From NCBI RefSeq assembly GCF_000611675.1, contig NZ_JATV01000002.1:186001-250000 (forward strand): a stretch of 64,000 nucleotides of DNA, given 5' to 3'. The translations under genes were made by a program, and so were the position numbers. Every line of letters begins with the position of its first letter. Position 1 is the stretch's first letter. Below, piece by piece: positions 28,674 to 36,849 of this stretch. A model generated the notes under the pieces. It was not told where the DNA came from. It did not search any database and was given only the letters and a program-made list of their open reading frames with translations. Origin of the DNA: Flavobacterium succinicans LMG 10402. GTDB taxonomy: Bacteria > Bacteroidota > Bacteroidia > Flavobacteriales > Flavobacteriaceae.

Positions 28674-30872
28674 TTATAATTTTCCTTCGTAGATAGTTCC
28701 TACGTGAATCACTTCGGTTCTTCTATTTTCGGCTCTACCTTTTGCTGTTTTGTTACTGGCAACAGGTTTAGTCGCACCATAACCTACATAAGTTAAATTT
28801 GCTGGATTTACTCCTTTGGCTACCAAAGCATCCATCACCACTTTGGCTCTTGCCTCAGAAAGTTTCTGATTGGATTTTGGATTACCTACATTATCCGTAT
28901 GCCCTTCAATAGAGAATTTTGCATTTGGATAATTTTTAATGATTTCTTTGATAGCATCCAAACGTCCGTCGGTAGCGCCATTATCTGTATTTTGTAACAC
29001 CGCTTTTCCGGTCACAAAAAACACTGCTCTTGCCTGAACTTTTAGTTCTTTCAATACCTCTTTGGTAACTTCTGGACAACCTTTATTACTTGCTGGTCCA
29101 GCCACAGTAGGGCATTCATCCTCTTTGTCATTTATTCCATCTTTATCCGCATCGTAAATTGGGCATCCTGCATTTTCGACTAATCCTGCTTCGTTTGGAC
29201 ATTTGTCGTCTTTATCAAGAACTGAATCACCATCGGTATCAGGCCAAGGACATCCTTTATTTTCAACTGGTCCTGCTACTGTTGGACAAGCATCAACATT
29301 ATCCAAAAGCGTATCCTTATCCGCATCACCCCATGGACAACCGTTGTTTTCTACAGGACCCACTTCGGTTGGACATTTATCATCTTTATCTACTACTAAA
29401 TCTCCGTCGGTATCAGGCCATGGACAGCCTTTGTTTTCAATTGGTCCCGCAACTTTTGGACACTTATCCAATTTATCTAAAACATCATCTCCGTCTCTAT
29501 CTTTAAATTTCTTTTGAAATACAGGATATTTAAAACCTAAATAAAAATCCAACCCTTTTGAATTACTAGAAACTAAATTGGTCAAAACAGAACTAGAACC
29601 TACAAAAAGAGGTCCAAATCTCAAAGAAGATCCTACTTGTGTCCCTGTGTATTGCATATAACTAACTGGAATAGCATAGGTAAACCATCTAGTCTCGAAA
29701 CGAGGCGTTAAAACCACCGCATTTGCAATACTGTTTGTATTCACAGCCGTTTTATTCACCAAACTAATATCACTATTCAAGTTCAAATAGAATTTGTTAT
29801 GAATATGCCAATCAACATTTGCATGTAAAGCAGTTGGCAAATTGGTTTTGATTCCCGTTGTAGAAGAAACTTTAGTATAATTAGCATTTAAAAACTCATA
29901 CACATCCCCAATATCATCGATCATCTTTTGAGTAACTGCCCCCGTAACATTGTACGTATCTTGTTTCGCTTTCGAATAATTTATGGATCCAATATCTGTA
30001 ATAGAAAAACCAAAACGTAATTTATATTTGTTCAACGTCTTGAATTTATTATCTACAGCTTTAGCTTTACTTACGTCATATTGATCATAATTAGGTCTCC
30101 ATTCATATTGAAATCCTAAATCAAATCCTAAACCACTTGAGTTGGTATCGAATTCTACCTCCGAATTGTTTTCAAAATCCTGACTACCCCCAATAGTTAC
30201 TAAACCGTTTGTGGCCAAAACACTTAAATCTGGATTGGTCGAATTTTTAACAAAAGCAGCTGATAAATCTTTAGTATTGGCGTAACCGTTTACACCACCT
30301 TGTAAATATTTAATCGTAAAACCACCTTTCAAGAAGTTTTGTCTTTTATTCAAAATGACACCTGCGTAAGACAAACCAACTTCTCCCCAAGTATTTGAAA
30401 CAGTGTTTAAACTCCCAACAGAATAAGCAAAATCATTCGAAGAGTCAAGCCCTTCCTTAACTTCATTAATCAAATTACCATTTGCATTGACTACATTGGT
30501 AAAGGATCTAACTCTAGTAAAAACAGCAATAGCATGCTTTGGCGCAATGTTAAACATAAACGAAGGCCCTAAAAAGTCAACATTGATAACCGCATTGTTT
30601 TTGAATGAAGGAGTAAATTTTGATTGACGGTCAAAATCATAATTTTCTTTGTAGATATCGGTGATTTTCACCCCATACAAATCATTTCCTACAGCAGTAC
30701 TAATGGAAAACAAATTAATATCCGTTTTGAAACGTGAATCCACTATGGAAGCTGGGTTAAAAAGCACTCCATGAATTCCAGTATAATTATCCGAAGAATA
30801 TCCTACATAAGATTGCGCATTAGCAGACGATACAGCTAACAATAAGATAAAAAAAAGTAATTTTTTTTTCAT
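28674..30872 (-). CDS. OmpA-family outer-membrane protein with TSP3 repeats
   Basis: A 732-residue protein. After a signal peptide (MKKKLLFFILLLAVSSANAQ) comes a beta-barrel-like N-terminal half (about 21-450) of the DUF5723 type (VGYSSDNYTGIHGVLFNPA). Five thrombospondin type 3-like calcium repeats follow (about 455-590), with recurring DTDGD...DKCP and GPVENKGCPW units. An OmpA-like peptidoglycan-binding domain ends the protein (about 605-725), containing FSIEGHTDNVGNPKSNQKLS and RAENRRTEV. It should link the outer membrane to the cell wall. Such proteins are abundant in Flavobacterium. It has its own terminator. Confidence 0.9.
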   Translation of the reverse strand: MKKKLLFFILLLAVSSANAQSYVGYSSDNYTGIHGVLFNPASIVDSRFKTDINLFSISTAVGNDLYGVKITDIYKENYDFDRQSKFTPSFKNNAVINVDFLGPSFMFNIAPKHAIAVFTRVRSFTNVVNANGNLINEVKEGLDSSNDFAYSVGSLNTVSNTWGEVGLSYAGVILNKRQNFLKGGFTIKYLQGGVNGYANTKDLSAAFVKNSTNPDLSVLATNGLVTIGGSQDFENNSEVEFDTNSSGLGFDLGFQYEWRPNYDQYDVSKAKAVDNKFKTLNKYKLRFGFSITDIGSINYSKAKQDTYNVTGAVTQKMIDDIGDVYEFLNANYTKVSSTTGIKTNLPTALHANVDWHIHNKFYLNLNSDISLVNKTAVNTNSIANAVVLTPRFETRWFTYAIPVSYMQYTGTQVGSSLRFGPLFVGSSSVLTNLVSSNSKGLDFYLGFKYPVFQKKFKDRDGDDVLDKLDKCPKVAGPIENKGCPWPDTDGDLVVDKDDKCPTEVGPVENNGCPWGDADKDTLLDNVDACPTVAGPVENKGCPWPDTDGDSVLDKDDKCPNEAGLVENAGCPIYDADKDGINDKEDECPTVAGPASNKGCPEVTKEVLKELKVQARAVFFVTGKAVLQNTDNGATDGRLDAIKEIIKNYPNAKFSIEGHTDNVGNPKSNQKLSEARAKVVMDALVAKGVNPANLTYVGYGATKPVASNKTAKGRAENRRTEVIHVGTIYEGKL

Positions 30873-30950
30873 TGAATTGGTTTTGAATTGATTAAAATTT
30901 AAATTATGTAATATTTAATAAGATTTAGATTATCTAAATATAATAGGCAC

Positions 30951-30988
30951 AAAAAAAACATTTACTTAAATGAAATTAAGTAAATGTT
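30951..30988 (-). terminator. Terminator of prfA
   Basis: AACATTTACTTAA (30957-30969) pairs perfectly with TTAAGTAAATGTT (30976-30988); an A-run at 30951-30958 gives T residues on the minus strand. Confidence 0.8.
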
Positions 30989-31013
30989 AATCTTTTTTTT
31001 GAGCAGCTCTTTA

Positions 31014-32090
31014 TTAAAAAACCTCGCTAGCTTCTTTGAGTTTTTCCATATTGTTCACCAATTGTAATTCGGCTACAATTTTCTGAATATCACCGTTCAT
31101 AATGTTACCCAAATCATATAAGGTCAAACCAATTCGGTGATCGGTTACACGACCTTGAGCGTAATTATAAGTACGAATTTTAGCAGAACGGTCACCTGAA
31201 CTCACTTGCGACGTACGTTTTGAAGCATCTTCGGCTTGTTTTTTGGCCAATTCCATTTCGTACAAACGAGAACGCAATACGTTCAACGCTTTGTCTTTAT
31301 TCTTATGTTGTGATTTTTGATCCTGACATTGCGCCACCAAACCAGTTGGAATGTGCGTCAAACGAACGGCAGATTTGGTCGTATTTACCGACTGTCCACC
31401 AGGTCCTGACGAACAGAAAAAGTCCACACGAACATCGTTCATATCAATTTGTACATCAAATTCCTCTGCTTCTGGAAGCACCATAACTGTGGCTGCCGAA
31501 GTATGCACACGTCCTTGTGTTTCTGTTTGTGGTACACGTTGCACACGGTGAACACCCGCTTCAAACTTCAAAGTTCCGTACACATCCTCTCCTGTAACCT
31601 CAAAAATCACCTCTTTGAAACCACCCGAAGTTCCCTCGTTCATATCCACCACTGAGGTTCTCCAACCTTGACTTTCACAATATTTAGTGTACATACGGAA
31701 CAAATCTCCTGCAAAAATACTCGCTTCATCACCACCCGTACCCGCACGAATCTCCACCATCACGTTTTTCGCGTCTTCAGGGTCTTTCGGAATCAACATA
31801 AATTTGATTTCGTCTTCCAATTGTGGTAAACGCTCTTTTGCTTCATCCAATTGCATTTTGGCCATTTCCACCATATCGGCATCACTACCATCAGCAATAA
31901 TTTCGTTAGCCTCATCAATATTGGCTAAGACAATAATGTATTCTTCTCTTTTTTCAACCAAGGCTTTAATGCTCTTGTATTCCTGATTAAGCAGTACATA
32001 ACGTTTTTGATCCGCGATAACATCGGGCTGAATAATCAAATCCGAAATCTCGTCGAAACGCTGTTTTACATATTGAAGTCTATCTAACAT
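31014..32090 (-). CDS. prfA: Peptide chain release factor 1 (PrfA)
   Basis: Recognises UAA and UAG and releases the finished peptide. The 358-residue protein has the catalytic GGQ motif in [17 protein letters not shown] and a PxT-type stop-codon recognition element ([18 protein letters not shown]), as in RF1; the SPF of RF2 is absent. There is no programmed frameshift. The start is the ATG at 32088-32090 ([15 protein letters not shown]); an in-frame upstream start would add 16 unconserved residues. It is preceded by element copy C on the same strand. Confidence 0.96.
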   Translation of the reverse strand: MLDRLQYVKQRFDEISDLIIQPDVIADQKRYVLLNQEYKSIKALVEKREEYIIVLANIDEANEIIADGSDADMVEMAKMQLDEAKERLPQLEDEIKFMLIPKDPEDAKNVMVEIRAGTGGDEASIFAGDLFRMYTKYCESQGWRTSVVDMNEGTSGGFKEVIFEVTGEDVYGTLKFEAGVHRVQRVPQTETQGRVHTSAATVMVLPEAEEFDVQIDMNDVRVDFFCSSGPGGQSVNTTKSAVRLTHIPTGLVAQCQDQKSQHKNKDKALNVLRSRLYEMELAKKQAEDASKRTSQVSSGDRSAKIRTYNYAQGRVTDHRIGLTLYDLGNIMNGDIQKIVAELQLVNNMEKLKEASEVF

Positions 32091-32165
32091 ATTCTTGTCC
32101 TTATATTTTGGACGGCAAAAATACAAAAAAGAAAGCAATTTACAGAAACCCCTTTTCAGATTTTT

Positions 32166-32244
32166 TTAGGAGCTTAATCCTGCTCTCCGCTATATCTGTG
32201 GCTCTGAACCCCAGAGCCACAGGATGCCGCTCCCATCAGGGCTA
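32166..32244 (-). repeat. Structured intergenic element, copy C
   Basis: On the minus strand: CTAGCCCTGATGGGAGCGGC, a perfect 11-bp stem (32196-32206 with 32212-32222, loop GGGTT), AGATATAGCGGAGAGCAGGA, then AGCTCCTAA. The stem sequence (CTGTGGCTCTG) differs from the other copies, but pairing is kept. It lies upstream of prfA in prfA orientation. Confidence 0.75.
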
Positions 32245-32249
32245 GAAAC

Positions 32250-32288
32250 GTTAGAAATTAGAAATAAGAAGTTAGAGATTAGAAGTTA
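32250..32288. repeat. Purine-rich TTAGAAATTAGAA-type simple repeat
   Basis: Irregular GTTAGARATTAGAA units follow element C. A similar sequence lies in the valS coding region at 784-818. The surrounding 32091-32572 stretch carries only repeats and no gene. Confidence 0.6.
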
Positions 32289-32361
32289 TGTTGATGGAAA
32301 ACTATCCATAACGAAACCCAAAGTACTATTAATATGGAAAACCCAAATCCTTGCAGTCATA

Positions 32362-32388
32362 ACTCCCCTCTTGAGAGGGGCTGGGGGT
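32362..32388. repeat. GC-rich hairpin repeat (CCCCTC-TTGA-GAGGGG)
   Basis: A perfect 6-bp GC stem with CTGGGGG after it, in AT-rich surroundings. It matches the pattern embedded in valS at 1524-1549. Confidence 0.7.
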
Positions 32389-32572
32389 GTGTGTTTTTTA
32401 TCCCAAACTTCAAAAACAAAACAAAGACAATAAATTTTGTAATGAAAATTGTATATATTTGAAAAGCTAATGCGCTATGAGACTTATCATACCTATCTAC
32501 GCAAAATTGGATTGCTTAGAATGATTTTGTCAGACCTGTAGGCAATTTAACAGCAATTTAACATAAAACTAA

Positions 32573-34462
32573 ATGATAAGCATTCCAATTACGATTAACC
32601 TTACTGAACTATGGACAACAAAAACTTTTTCAAAAAATGAATGGGGAGAAATCAATTTAATTGTCGGACCAAATGGTACAGGAAAATCCTTATTTGCTGA
32701 TCAACTAAAAAAACAATTAGATACTAATGGCTACAAAACAAGACTTTTAAATGCTGAAAGACTAAGTGGATTAGAAAAGCAAGCTTATTCTAGTTTTACT
32801 TCAAATGGATTAGGCTTACCATTAACAAAAGGATTTGATTTATCCAAAACTGATGACTTAAAAAAACAAGGAGAAAATTATGGGCTATCCGCTTCCGCAT
32901 TTGTAATTTTAAAGGAACGTTTAGATGTTAGAATAAAAATTGAAGCTTTATTATCTGATATTTTCAATAAAACAATACGTTTAGTTGAAGAAGGCGGTTT
33001 TCTAAAGCCTAAAATTCAGAATAATATTGGAGGAGCTGAATACGGATTAAAAGAAAGTGAATGCCACGGACTAAAAGAGTTAGTGACTCTTTTAACTTTC
33101 TTATATGATGAAAGTAAAAATTGTCTAGTTCTTGATGAACCCGAGTTACATCTTCATCCACAGTTTCAATCATTTTTTTTAAGCGAGATTAGAAAGTTTG
33201 CTGGCGACCCCAAAAGTGACCCAAGTAAAAAACTTTTCTTTATTATAACTCATTCTCCATATTTTCTAGATTTACGAACTATTGATGATCTAAAAAGTAT
33301 ACTTGTATGCCACTACAATCAACCACCGAATTTTGTGGAAGCACTAGAAGAACAAGATGAATATATCTTAAAAAAGTTTTTGCCAAGATTTAATACGCAT
33401 CACAAGCAATTTTTCTTTTCTACAAACCCCGTATTTGTTGAAGGATATACAGACCAACAAATAATAACTTTATTGTTTGACAAATTAAATTACAACATTA
33501 GTGCTTCTGGTTCTAGCATAATTGATGTAGGTGGAAAAGATGAATTAGCAGTATTTTTTAGGCTTTGTAATAAACTTCAAATAAAAGCGAGAATAATTGC
33601 TGACTTAGATGCTTTATTCAAAGGAAAATTAAGGGAGATTGCACAAGAAAGCTTAGAATGCAAAACTTATGTTCAAAATGAAGGATTAGGTACAGATTTA
33701 GCAAATCTTATTGGAGACTTAGAACGAAAATTAAAAGAAATTGCAGATGATTTAATAGCTAAAAATTCGACAGATAATGACATAATCCACTTGATTGATT
33801 TTCTAAAACCTATATCTCAAATATCGGATAAAAGACACACAGTTATTACTGCACTGCTAATCGGATTACTAAAATTTAAAGAGAAAATTATTTTTGTTGT
33901 TTCTGAACAACAAAAAGCAAAAATTAATTTTATAATACCTCGTTTTTATCAATTATTAGAGGCATTAAAGTCAGCTAACATTTTTATTTTCCCAAAAGGA
34001 GAAATAGAAAATTATTATACCCAAACTTCTCTTGATTATTTAAATTTCTCAGACAAAGATAAAAATTCATCTTTCCACACAGAAAGAGAATATATTCTAA
34101 CAAGTAATGACAATATTGAACTTGAAGAAAATTATCACGAGCTTATTCCTATATTGAAAGCTTCTGTTCCTCAAATAAAAGTTAATTTAAGTAAGCATCT
34201 AAAATATCAAGTTGTTGAATGGATTCAAACCGTACAAAGAGCAATTTCAAAAGGAGATATAACAGAAATAGAAGGACTAAAAACAAATGCCAAAATTGAT
34301 TACAAATTATTTAGTCAGATAATCCAAGTAGAATCATTGGAAATCGAAGATGACAAAAGATTTATTTGTAAACTAAAAATAAATAAATCCCTAACAAGCA
34401 TCGACAAAGAAATTGAATTTAATGAAAAGACAATTCCTCACGATTTTGAGTTCACAATATAA
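32573..34462 (+). CDS. OLD-like AAA ATPase with TOPRIM domain
   Basis: A 629-residue protein. Walker A is GPNGTGKS at 32-39; Walker B with an ABC-type histidine run is LVLDEPELHLHPQ near 184-196. A TOPRIM-like domain follows, with a conserved glutamate in VFVEGYTDQQI (about 286-296) and DxD in IIADLDALF (about 340). This is the overcoming-lysogenization-defect (OLD) nuclease plan, which includes GajA of the Gabija defence system. No GajB-like helicase adjoins; the gene is alone between repeats and next to toxin-antitoxin pairs. Very AT-rich. A role in phage or plasmid defence is inferred from family and context only. Confidence 0.8.
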   Translation: MISIPITINLTELWTTKTFSKNEWGEINLIVGPNGTGKSLFADQLKKQLDTNGYKTRLLNAERLSGLEKQAYSSFTSNGLGLPLTKGFDLSKTDDLKKQGENYGLSASAFVILKERLDVRIKIEALLSDIFNKTIRLVEEGGFLKPKIQNNIGGAEYGLKESECHGLKELVTLLTFLYDESKNCLVLDEPELHLHPQFQSFFLSEIRKFAGDPKSDPSKKLFFIITHSPYFLDLRTIDDLKSILVCHYNQPPNFVEALEEQDEYILKKFLPRFNTHHKQFFFSTNPVFVEGYTDQQIITLLFDKLNYNISASGSSIIDVGGKDELAVFFRLCNKLQIKARIIADLDALFKGKLREIAQESLECKTYVQNEGLGTDLANLIGDLERKLKEIADDLIAKNSTDNDIIHLIDFLKPISQISDKRHTVITALLIGLLKFKEKIIFVVSEQQKAKINFIIPRFYQLLEALKSANIFIFPKGEIENYYTQTSLDYLNFSDKDKNSSFHTEREYILTSNDNIELEENYHELIPILKASVPQIKVNLSKHLKYQVVEWIQTVQRAISKGDITEIEGLKTNAKIDYKLFSQIIQVESLEIEDDKRFICKLKINKSLTSIDKEIEFNEKTIPHDFEFTI

Positions 34463-34757
34463 ACTGCTCCTAACACACGCTACAAGCAATTTGGTTTTTA
34501 GGCTTAATTTAAAATTGGTTTTGTATTTGGAGACTTGCCAAAGCTATTCAATGACGAATTATGCAATTGATAATGCCTTAAATCCTTATAAAATAAAAAT
34601 GATTAGAAAAAGTAAACCTTAATAATTATGAAAAAAACATTTTATTTATTGTTGCTTATATTTATCTCTTGTAGTTTGAAACAAAACAAGACAAACCCGA
34701 TAGCGCGGATTTGCAATCCATGCCTACCATCCGCTGTCCCAAGTGTTCTTGTGTATA
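34463..34757. other. Gene-poor segment with repeat debris
   Basis: Between the ATPase gene and the toxin-antitoxin operon. Apart from a broken lipoprotein frame (34628) and a CCCGATAGCG repeat, nothing recognisable is seen in the remaining part. Confidence 0.5.
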
Positions 34758-34762
34758 AATAA
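34628..34762 (+). pseudogene. Truncated lipoprotein gene (44 codons)
   Basis: The first 23 residues (MKKTFYLLLLIFISCSLKQN...) form a lipoprotein signal with lipobox-like FISC. At about codon 23 the frame runs into a CCCGATAGCGCGG repeat and stops 21 codons later. The mature domain is missing. It looks like an original lipoprotein gene whose downstream part was replaced by repeat DNA and the toxin-antitoxin segment. An independently functional 44-residue lipopeptide is possible but unlikely. Confidence 0.5.
34695..34740. repeat. CCCGATAGCG-type repeat, divergent copy
   Basis: ACCCGATAGCGCGGATTT matches the start of the repeats at 35611 and 36552; the rest (CCATGCC...CCGCTGTCCC) differs. It interrupts the lipoprotein frame at 34628. 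Confidence 0.55.
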
Positions 34763-34797
34763 ATTTCTTGCGTGTGCTGCGCGAACGTCTCTGACTT
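34758..34797. repeat. 40-bp direct repeat, left of YefM-YoeB
   Basis: Matches 35568-35607 at 39 of 40 positions (core TTCTTGCGTGTGCTGCGCGA). The two copies bracket the toxin-antitoxin operon in the same orientation. Confidence 0.9.
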
Positions 34798-34977
34798 CGG
34801 GCCGTTTTACATCGTGTTGTAAACCGTAAATATGATAAAAGTCTCCTGACTTTTTAAGGGAATAGCTTTAGAATGATTTACGTGCCAAACCCCTAAACAT
34901 TTTTGACTACGTTTTTTCTAAATCAATAAACGAAGTTTTTTCACAGACTTACGTTGGCGGCAATAATTTGACAAATA

Positions 34978-35014
34978 TTGTGTAAAATCAAATATTGTAC
35001 ATACATTTGTACAA
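34978..35014 (+). promoter_or_regulatory. yefM-yoeB promoter and palindromic operator
   Basis: TTG at 34978-34980, a 21-nt spacer, and a perfect -7 box TACATTTG at 35002-35009. The -7 box lies inside the palindrome TTGTACATACATTTGTACAA (34995-35014), which holds two TGTACA sites 12 bp apart. TGTACA is the known core of the E. coli YefM-YoeB operator, so autoregulation is likely. Confidence 0.8.
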
Positions 35015-35026
35015 ATTACAATAATT

Positions 35027-35281
35027 ATGTTGGTAGCAAATATTTCAGATTTCAGAAAAGATATTAAATCTTACTTTGATAGAGTAGCATTAAACTTTGA
35101 AACTCTAATTATAAATCGTGGAAAAGATTCAGGGATTGTTGTTATTTCACTTGAAGAATACAATTCACTGATTGCAACAAATCATGAATTATCAAACAGA
35201 ACTAATGAAAGTAGGTTAGATGCTGCAATTGATAAATTTAAAAGTGGTAAGTCATTTTCTAAAGACTTAATTGAGGATTAA
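35027..35281 (+). CDS. yefM: Antitoxin of the Phd/YefM family
   Basis: An 84-residue antitoxin. The N-terminal half (MLVANISDFRKDIKSYFDRV and the IVVISLEEYNSLI strand-helix) is the Phd/YefM DNA-binding fold; the acidic-basic C-terminus should wrap the toxin. It neutralises YoeB and represses its own promoter. The stop codon lies one base before the YoeB ATG, giving coupled translation. The operator palindrome overlaps its -7 box. The unit is bracketed by 40-bp direct repeats. Confidence 0.9.
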   Translation: MLVANISDFRKDIKSYFDRVALNFETLIINRGKDSGIVVISLEEYNSLIATNHELSNRTNESRLDAAIDKFKSGKSFSKDLIED

Positions 35282-35282
35282 A

Positions 35283-35540
35283 ATGAAATATGTTTTTGTT
35301 GATGAATCTTGGGAAGATTATTTATACTGGCAAAAAATAGACAAGAAGAAAGTTAAAAAAATAAATGACCTACTCAAAGATATTTCTAGAAATCCTTTTG
35401 AAGGAATAGGAAAGCCCGAAGCATTGAAGCACAAGTATGCAGGATTTTGGTCAAGAAGAATTGATGATGAACATAGATTAATCTACAGGTTTATTGATGA
35501 TGAAATTCAAATTGTCAAATGTAGACATCATTACGACTAA
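35283..35540 (+). CDS. yoeB: Txe/YoeB-family ribosome-dependent mRNase toxin
   Basis: An 85-residue toxin that binds the ribosome and cuts mRNA in the A site. Residues equivalent to E. coli YoeB are at the same numbers: E46 (GKPEALK), R65 (DEHRLIYR), H83 and Y84 (CRHHYD at the C-terminus). Length is also the same (84-85). The ATG at 35283 is preferred over an in-frame TTG at 35271 that lies inside yefM. All key residues are present, so the toxin is expected to be active. Confidence 0.93.
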   Translation: MKYVFVDESWEDYLYWQKIDKKKVKKINDLLKDISRNPFEGIGKPEALKHKYAGFWSRRIDDEHRLIYRFIDDEIQIVKCRHHYD

Positions 35541-35567
35541 TAGTACCCGAACTGTTCTTAATTTATG

Positions 35568-35607
35568 AATAAATTTCTTGCGTGTGCTGCGCGAATGTCT
35601 CTGACTT
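35568..35607. repeat. 40-bp direct repeat, right of YefM-YoeB
   Basis: Second copy of 34758-34797, differing at one base (GAATG for GAACG). It starts 27 nt after the yoeB stop codon. Confidence 0.9.
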
Positions 35608-35610
35608 TGC

Positions 35611-35647
35611 ACCCGATAGCGGGGATTTACTTCGTCAGTTCGCTATC
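35611..35647. repeat. 37-bp CCCGATAGCG repeat, copy 1
   Basis: ACCCGATAGCGGGGATTT...CAGTTCGCTATC, with GATAGCG pairing to CGCTATC as a hairpin. Matches 36552-36588 with one mismatch. The two copies bracket HigBA. Confidence 0.85.
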
Positions 35648-35779
35648 GCTTGGGAGCAATCCTTGTCTACAACTTCAAGCATAAAAAGCAAAAAGCTACC
35701 AGAGACAATTCCTGCAGCTTTTTTTTATTTATAAAAACTCGTTACCAATAGCCGTAACGCTATTGAAACCTATCAATTT

Positions 35780-36136
35780 TCAAGCTTTATGCAAAAAAAC
35801 TTCGGCTGGAAGGCTAAAAAAAATTTTAAGCTTTTGCGCCATTTTCAAGGTAATTTCACGCTTTCCAGAAAGAATGGCTGAAACGTGTCCTTTGCTTCCA
35901 ATGATGGACTCGAGATCTTTGGCTTTGATTCCCATTTCTTCCATTTTATATTTAATTACTTCCAATGCATCCAATTCGGGTAATTGATGGTGTTTTTCAT
36001 CATAATCTTTGACCAAAACCAGTAGCAAATCGAGTTCGTCACCTTCTGCTGTATTTGGTTTCGCGTGAAATAGCTCCATCAATCGTATGGATGCTTTTGT
36101 ATAATCTTCCTCGGTTTTTAGTACTTTCCAGTTCAT
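35780..36136 (-). CDS. higA: HigA-type antitoxin with HTH domain
   Basis: A 118-residue antitoxin. An N-terminal helical region (WKVLKTEEDYTKASIRLMEL) and a C-terminal XRE-type helix-turn-helix (about 60-112; GIKAKDLESIIGSKGHVSAILSGKREITLKMAQ) are visible. It should bind and neutralise the HigB toxin encoded just upstream (2-nt gap) and repress the operon. The toxin-first order is the HigBA hallmark. The FFSLPAEVFL end is typical for the family. Confidence 0.9.
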   Translation of the reverse strand: MNWKVLKTEEDYTKASIRLMELFHAKPNTAEGDELDLLLVLVKDYDEKHHQLPELDALEVIKYKMEEMGIKAKDLESIIGSKGHVSAILSGKREITLKMAQKLKIFFSLPAEVFLHKA

Positions 36137-36138
36137 CT

Positions 36139-36468
36139 TTATTGCTTTTTATAGTTCAAAATTGCTGTGTCAAAAGCAACAGTTGCAACATTTATTTTAT
36201 CGTATTCTTTGTGCGTTCCAAACCAAATTACATAACAAGCGGTCTGAAGAAAATTAATCGAAACCACTAATCTAAAATCATTCCCTTTTATATTGAAAAC
36301 AACCCTTTCGTTATTGACTACACTCGCATTTCCATAAACTCTTTTGAGCTCATTGAAATTTTGAAAATCTTGTTTGGAAAATTCATTGTACCAAATCAAT
36401 AATGGCATTTTGGAAATGGGATATTTTTCGGTGTAAAATAAAACGGTTTTCTTTACAAGGATTTTCAT
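36139..36468 (-). CDS. higB: HigB-type mRNA interferase toxin
   Basis: A 109-residue toxin of the HigB (RelE superfamily) type. Family marks are LIWYNEFSKQDFQNFNELKRVYGNAS, the NERVVFNIKGNDFRLVVSINF strand pair, and YVIWFGTHKEYDKIN, which carries the conserved H-x-x-Y-D near the C-terminus. Expected to cut translated mRNA. It is transcribed from a perfect Bacteroidetes promoter whose -7 box ends only 5 nt before the start codon, so the mRNA may be leaderless. It forms an operon with higA. Confidence 0.9.
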   Translation of the reverse strand: MKILVKKTVLFYTEKYPISKMPLLIWYNEFSKQDFQNFNELKRVYGNASVVNNERVVFNIKGNDFRLVVSINFLQTACYVIWFGTHKEYDKINVATVAFDTAILNYKKQ

Positions 36469-36472
36469 TTAA

Positions 36473-36503
36473 CAAATGTATTCAAAAGTTTTCAATTTGC
36501 AAA
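36473..36503 (-). promoter_or_regulatory. higBA promoter, possibly leaderless
   Basis: On the minus strand: TTTG (36500-36503), 19-nt spacer, TACATTTG (36473-36480), a perfect match to the Bacteroidetes consensus. The higB ATG begins 5 nt later, about where transcription should start. Confidence 0.8.
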
Positions 36504-36551
36504 CTATTTGTTTTTTTTAAGTATTTAACAACTAAACAACACATAAACATA

Positions 36552-36588
36552 ACCCGAAAGCGGGGATTTACTTCGTCAGTTCGCTATC
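36552..36588. repeat. 37-bp CCCGATAGCG repeat, copy 2
   Basis: Differs from 35611-35647 by one base (GAAAGCG for GATAGCG). It lies about 85 nt upstream of higB. Confidence 0.85.
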
Positions 36589-36650
36589 ATGTAGGCTTTA
36601 TTACAAAAAAAAATCTGTTTTTTATGTTATGAAAAGGAGACGTTCTTGTC

Positions 36651-36753
36651 CAGCCCTGATGGGAGTGGCATCCTTTGCTGCCGGGGTTCGGCAGGAAAGA
36701 TATAACGGACAGCAGGAGGATTCGTGAGGGTAAACTATTGTTGCTGCTCCTAA
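36651..36753 (+). repeat. Structured intergenic element, copy B
   Basis: Left flank CAGCCCTGATGGGAGTGGCA, stem CTTTGCTGCCG (36673-36683) with 36689-36699, loop GGGTT, one G-G mismatch, right flank AGATATAACGGACAGCAGGA, and terminal GCTCCTAA. It is in the gene-free 36469-36849 segment, about 95 nt before topB and on the same strand. Confidence 0.75.
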
Positions 36754-36849
36754 GTACAACCAAAAGATTCGTTCATAACTCCTGCCTGTTTTGATGGTTT
36801 CTCAATTTCTAAATTCCTAATTTGCGCCTTCAAAATTAATAAAGAAAAA

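Noticed and set aside
29159..29517. Two long open frames on the plus strand opposite the OmpA-family gene
   Set aside because: They are antisense to the periodic TSP3 repeats, whose Asp/Pro/Gly codons leave other frames open; the minus-strand protein is clear.
31014..32090. Release factor 2 with programmed frameshift
   Set aside because: The recognition element is PQT (PxT type), there is no SPF and no in-frame stop near the N-terminus.
34413..34622. 69-codon frame overlapping the end of the OLD-like ATPase gene
   Set aside because: No signal, domain or promoter; it overlaps the ATPase coding end out of frame and has random-looking composition.
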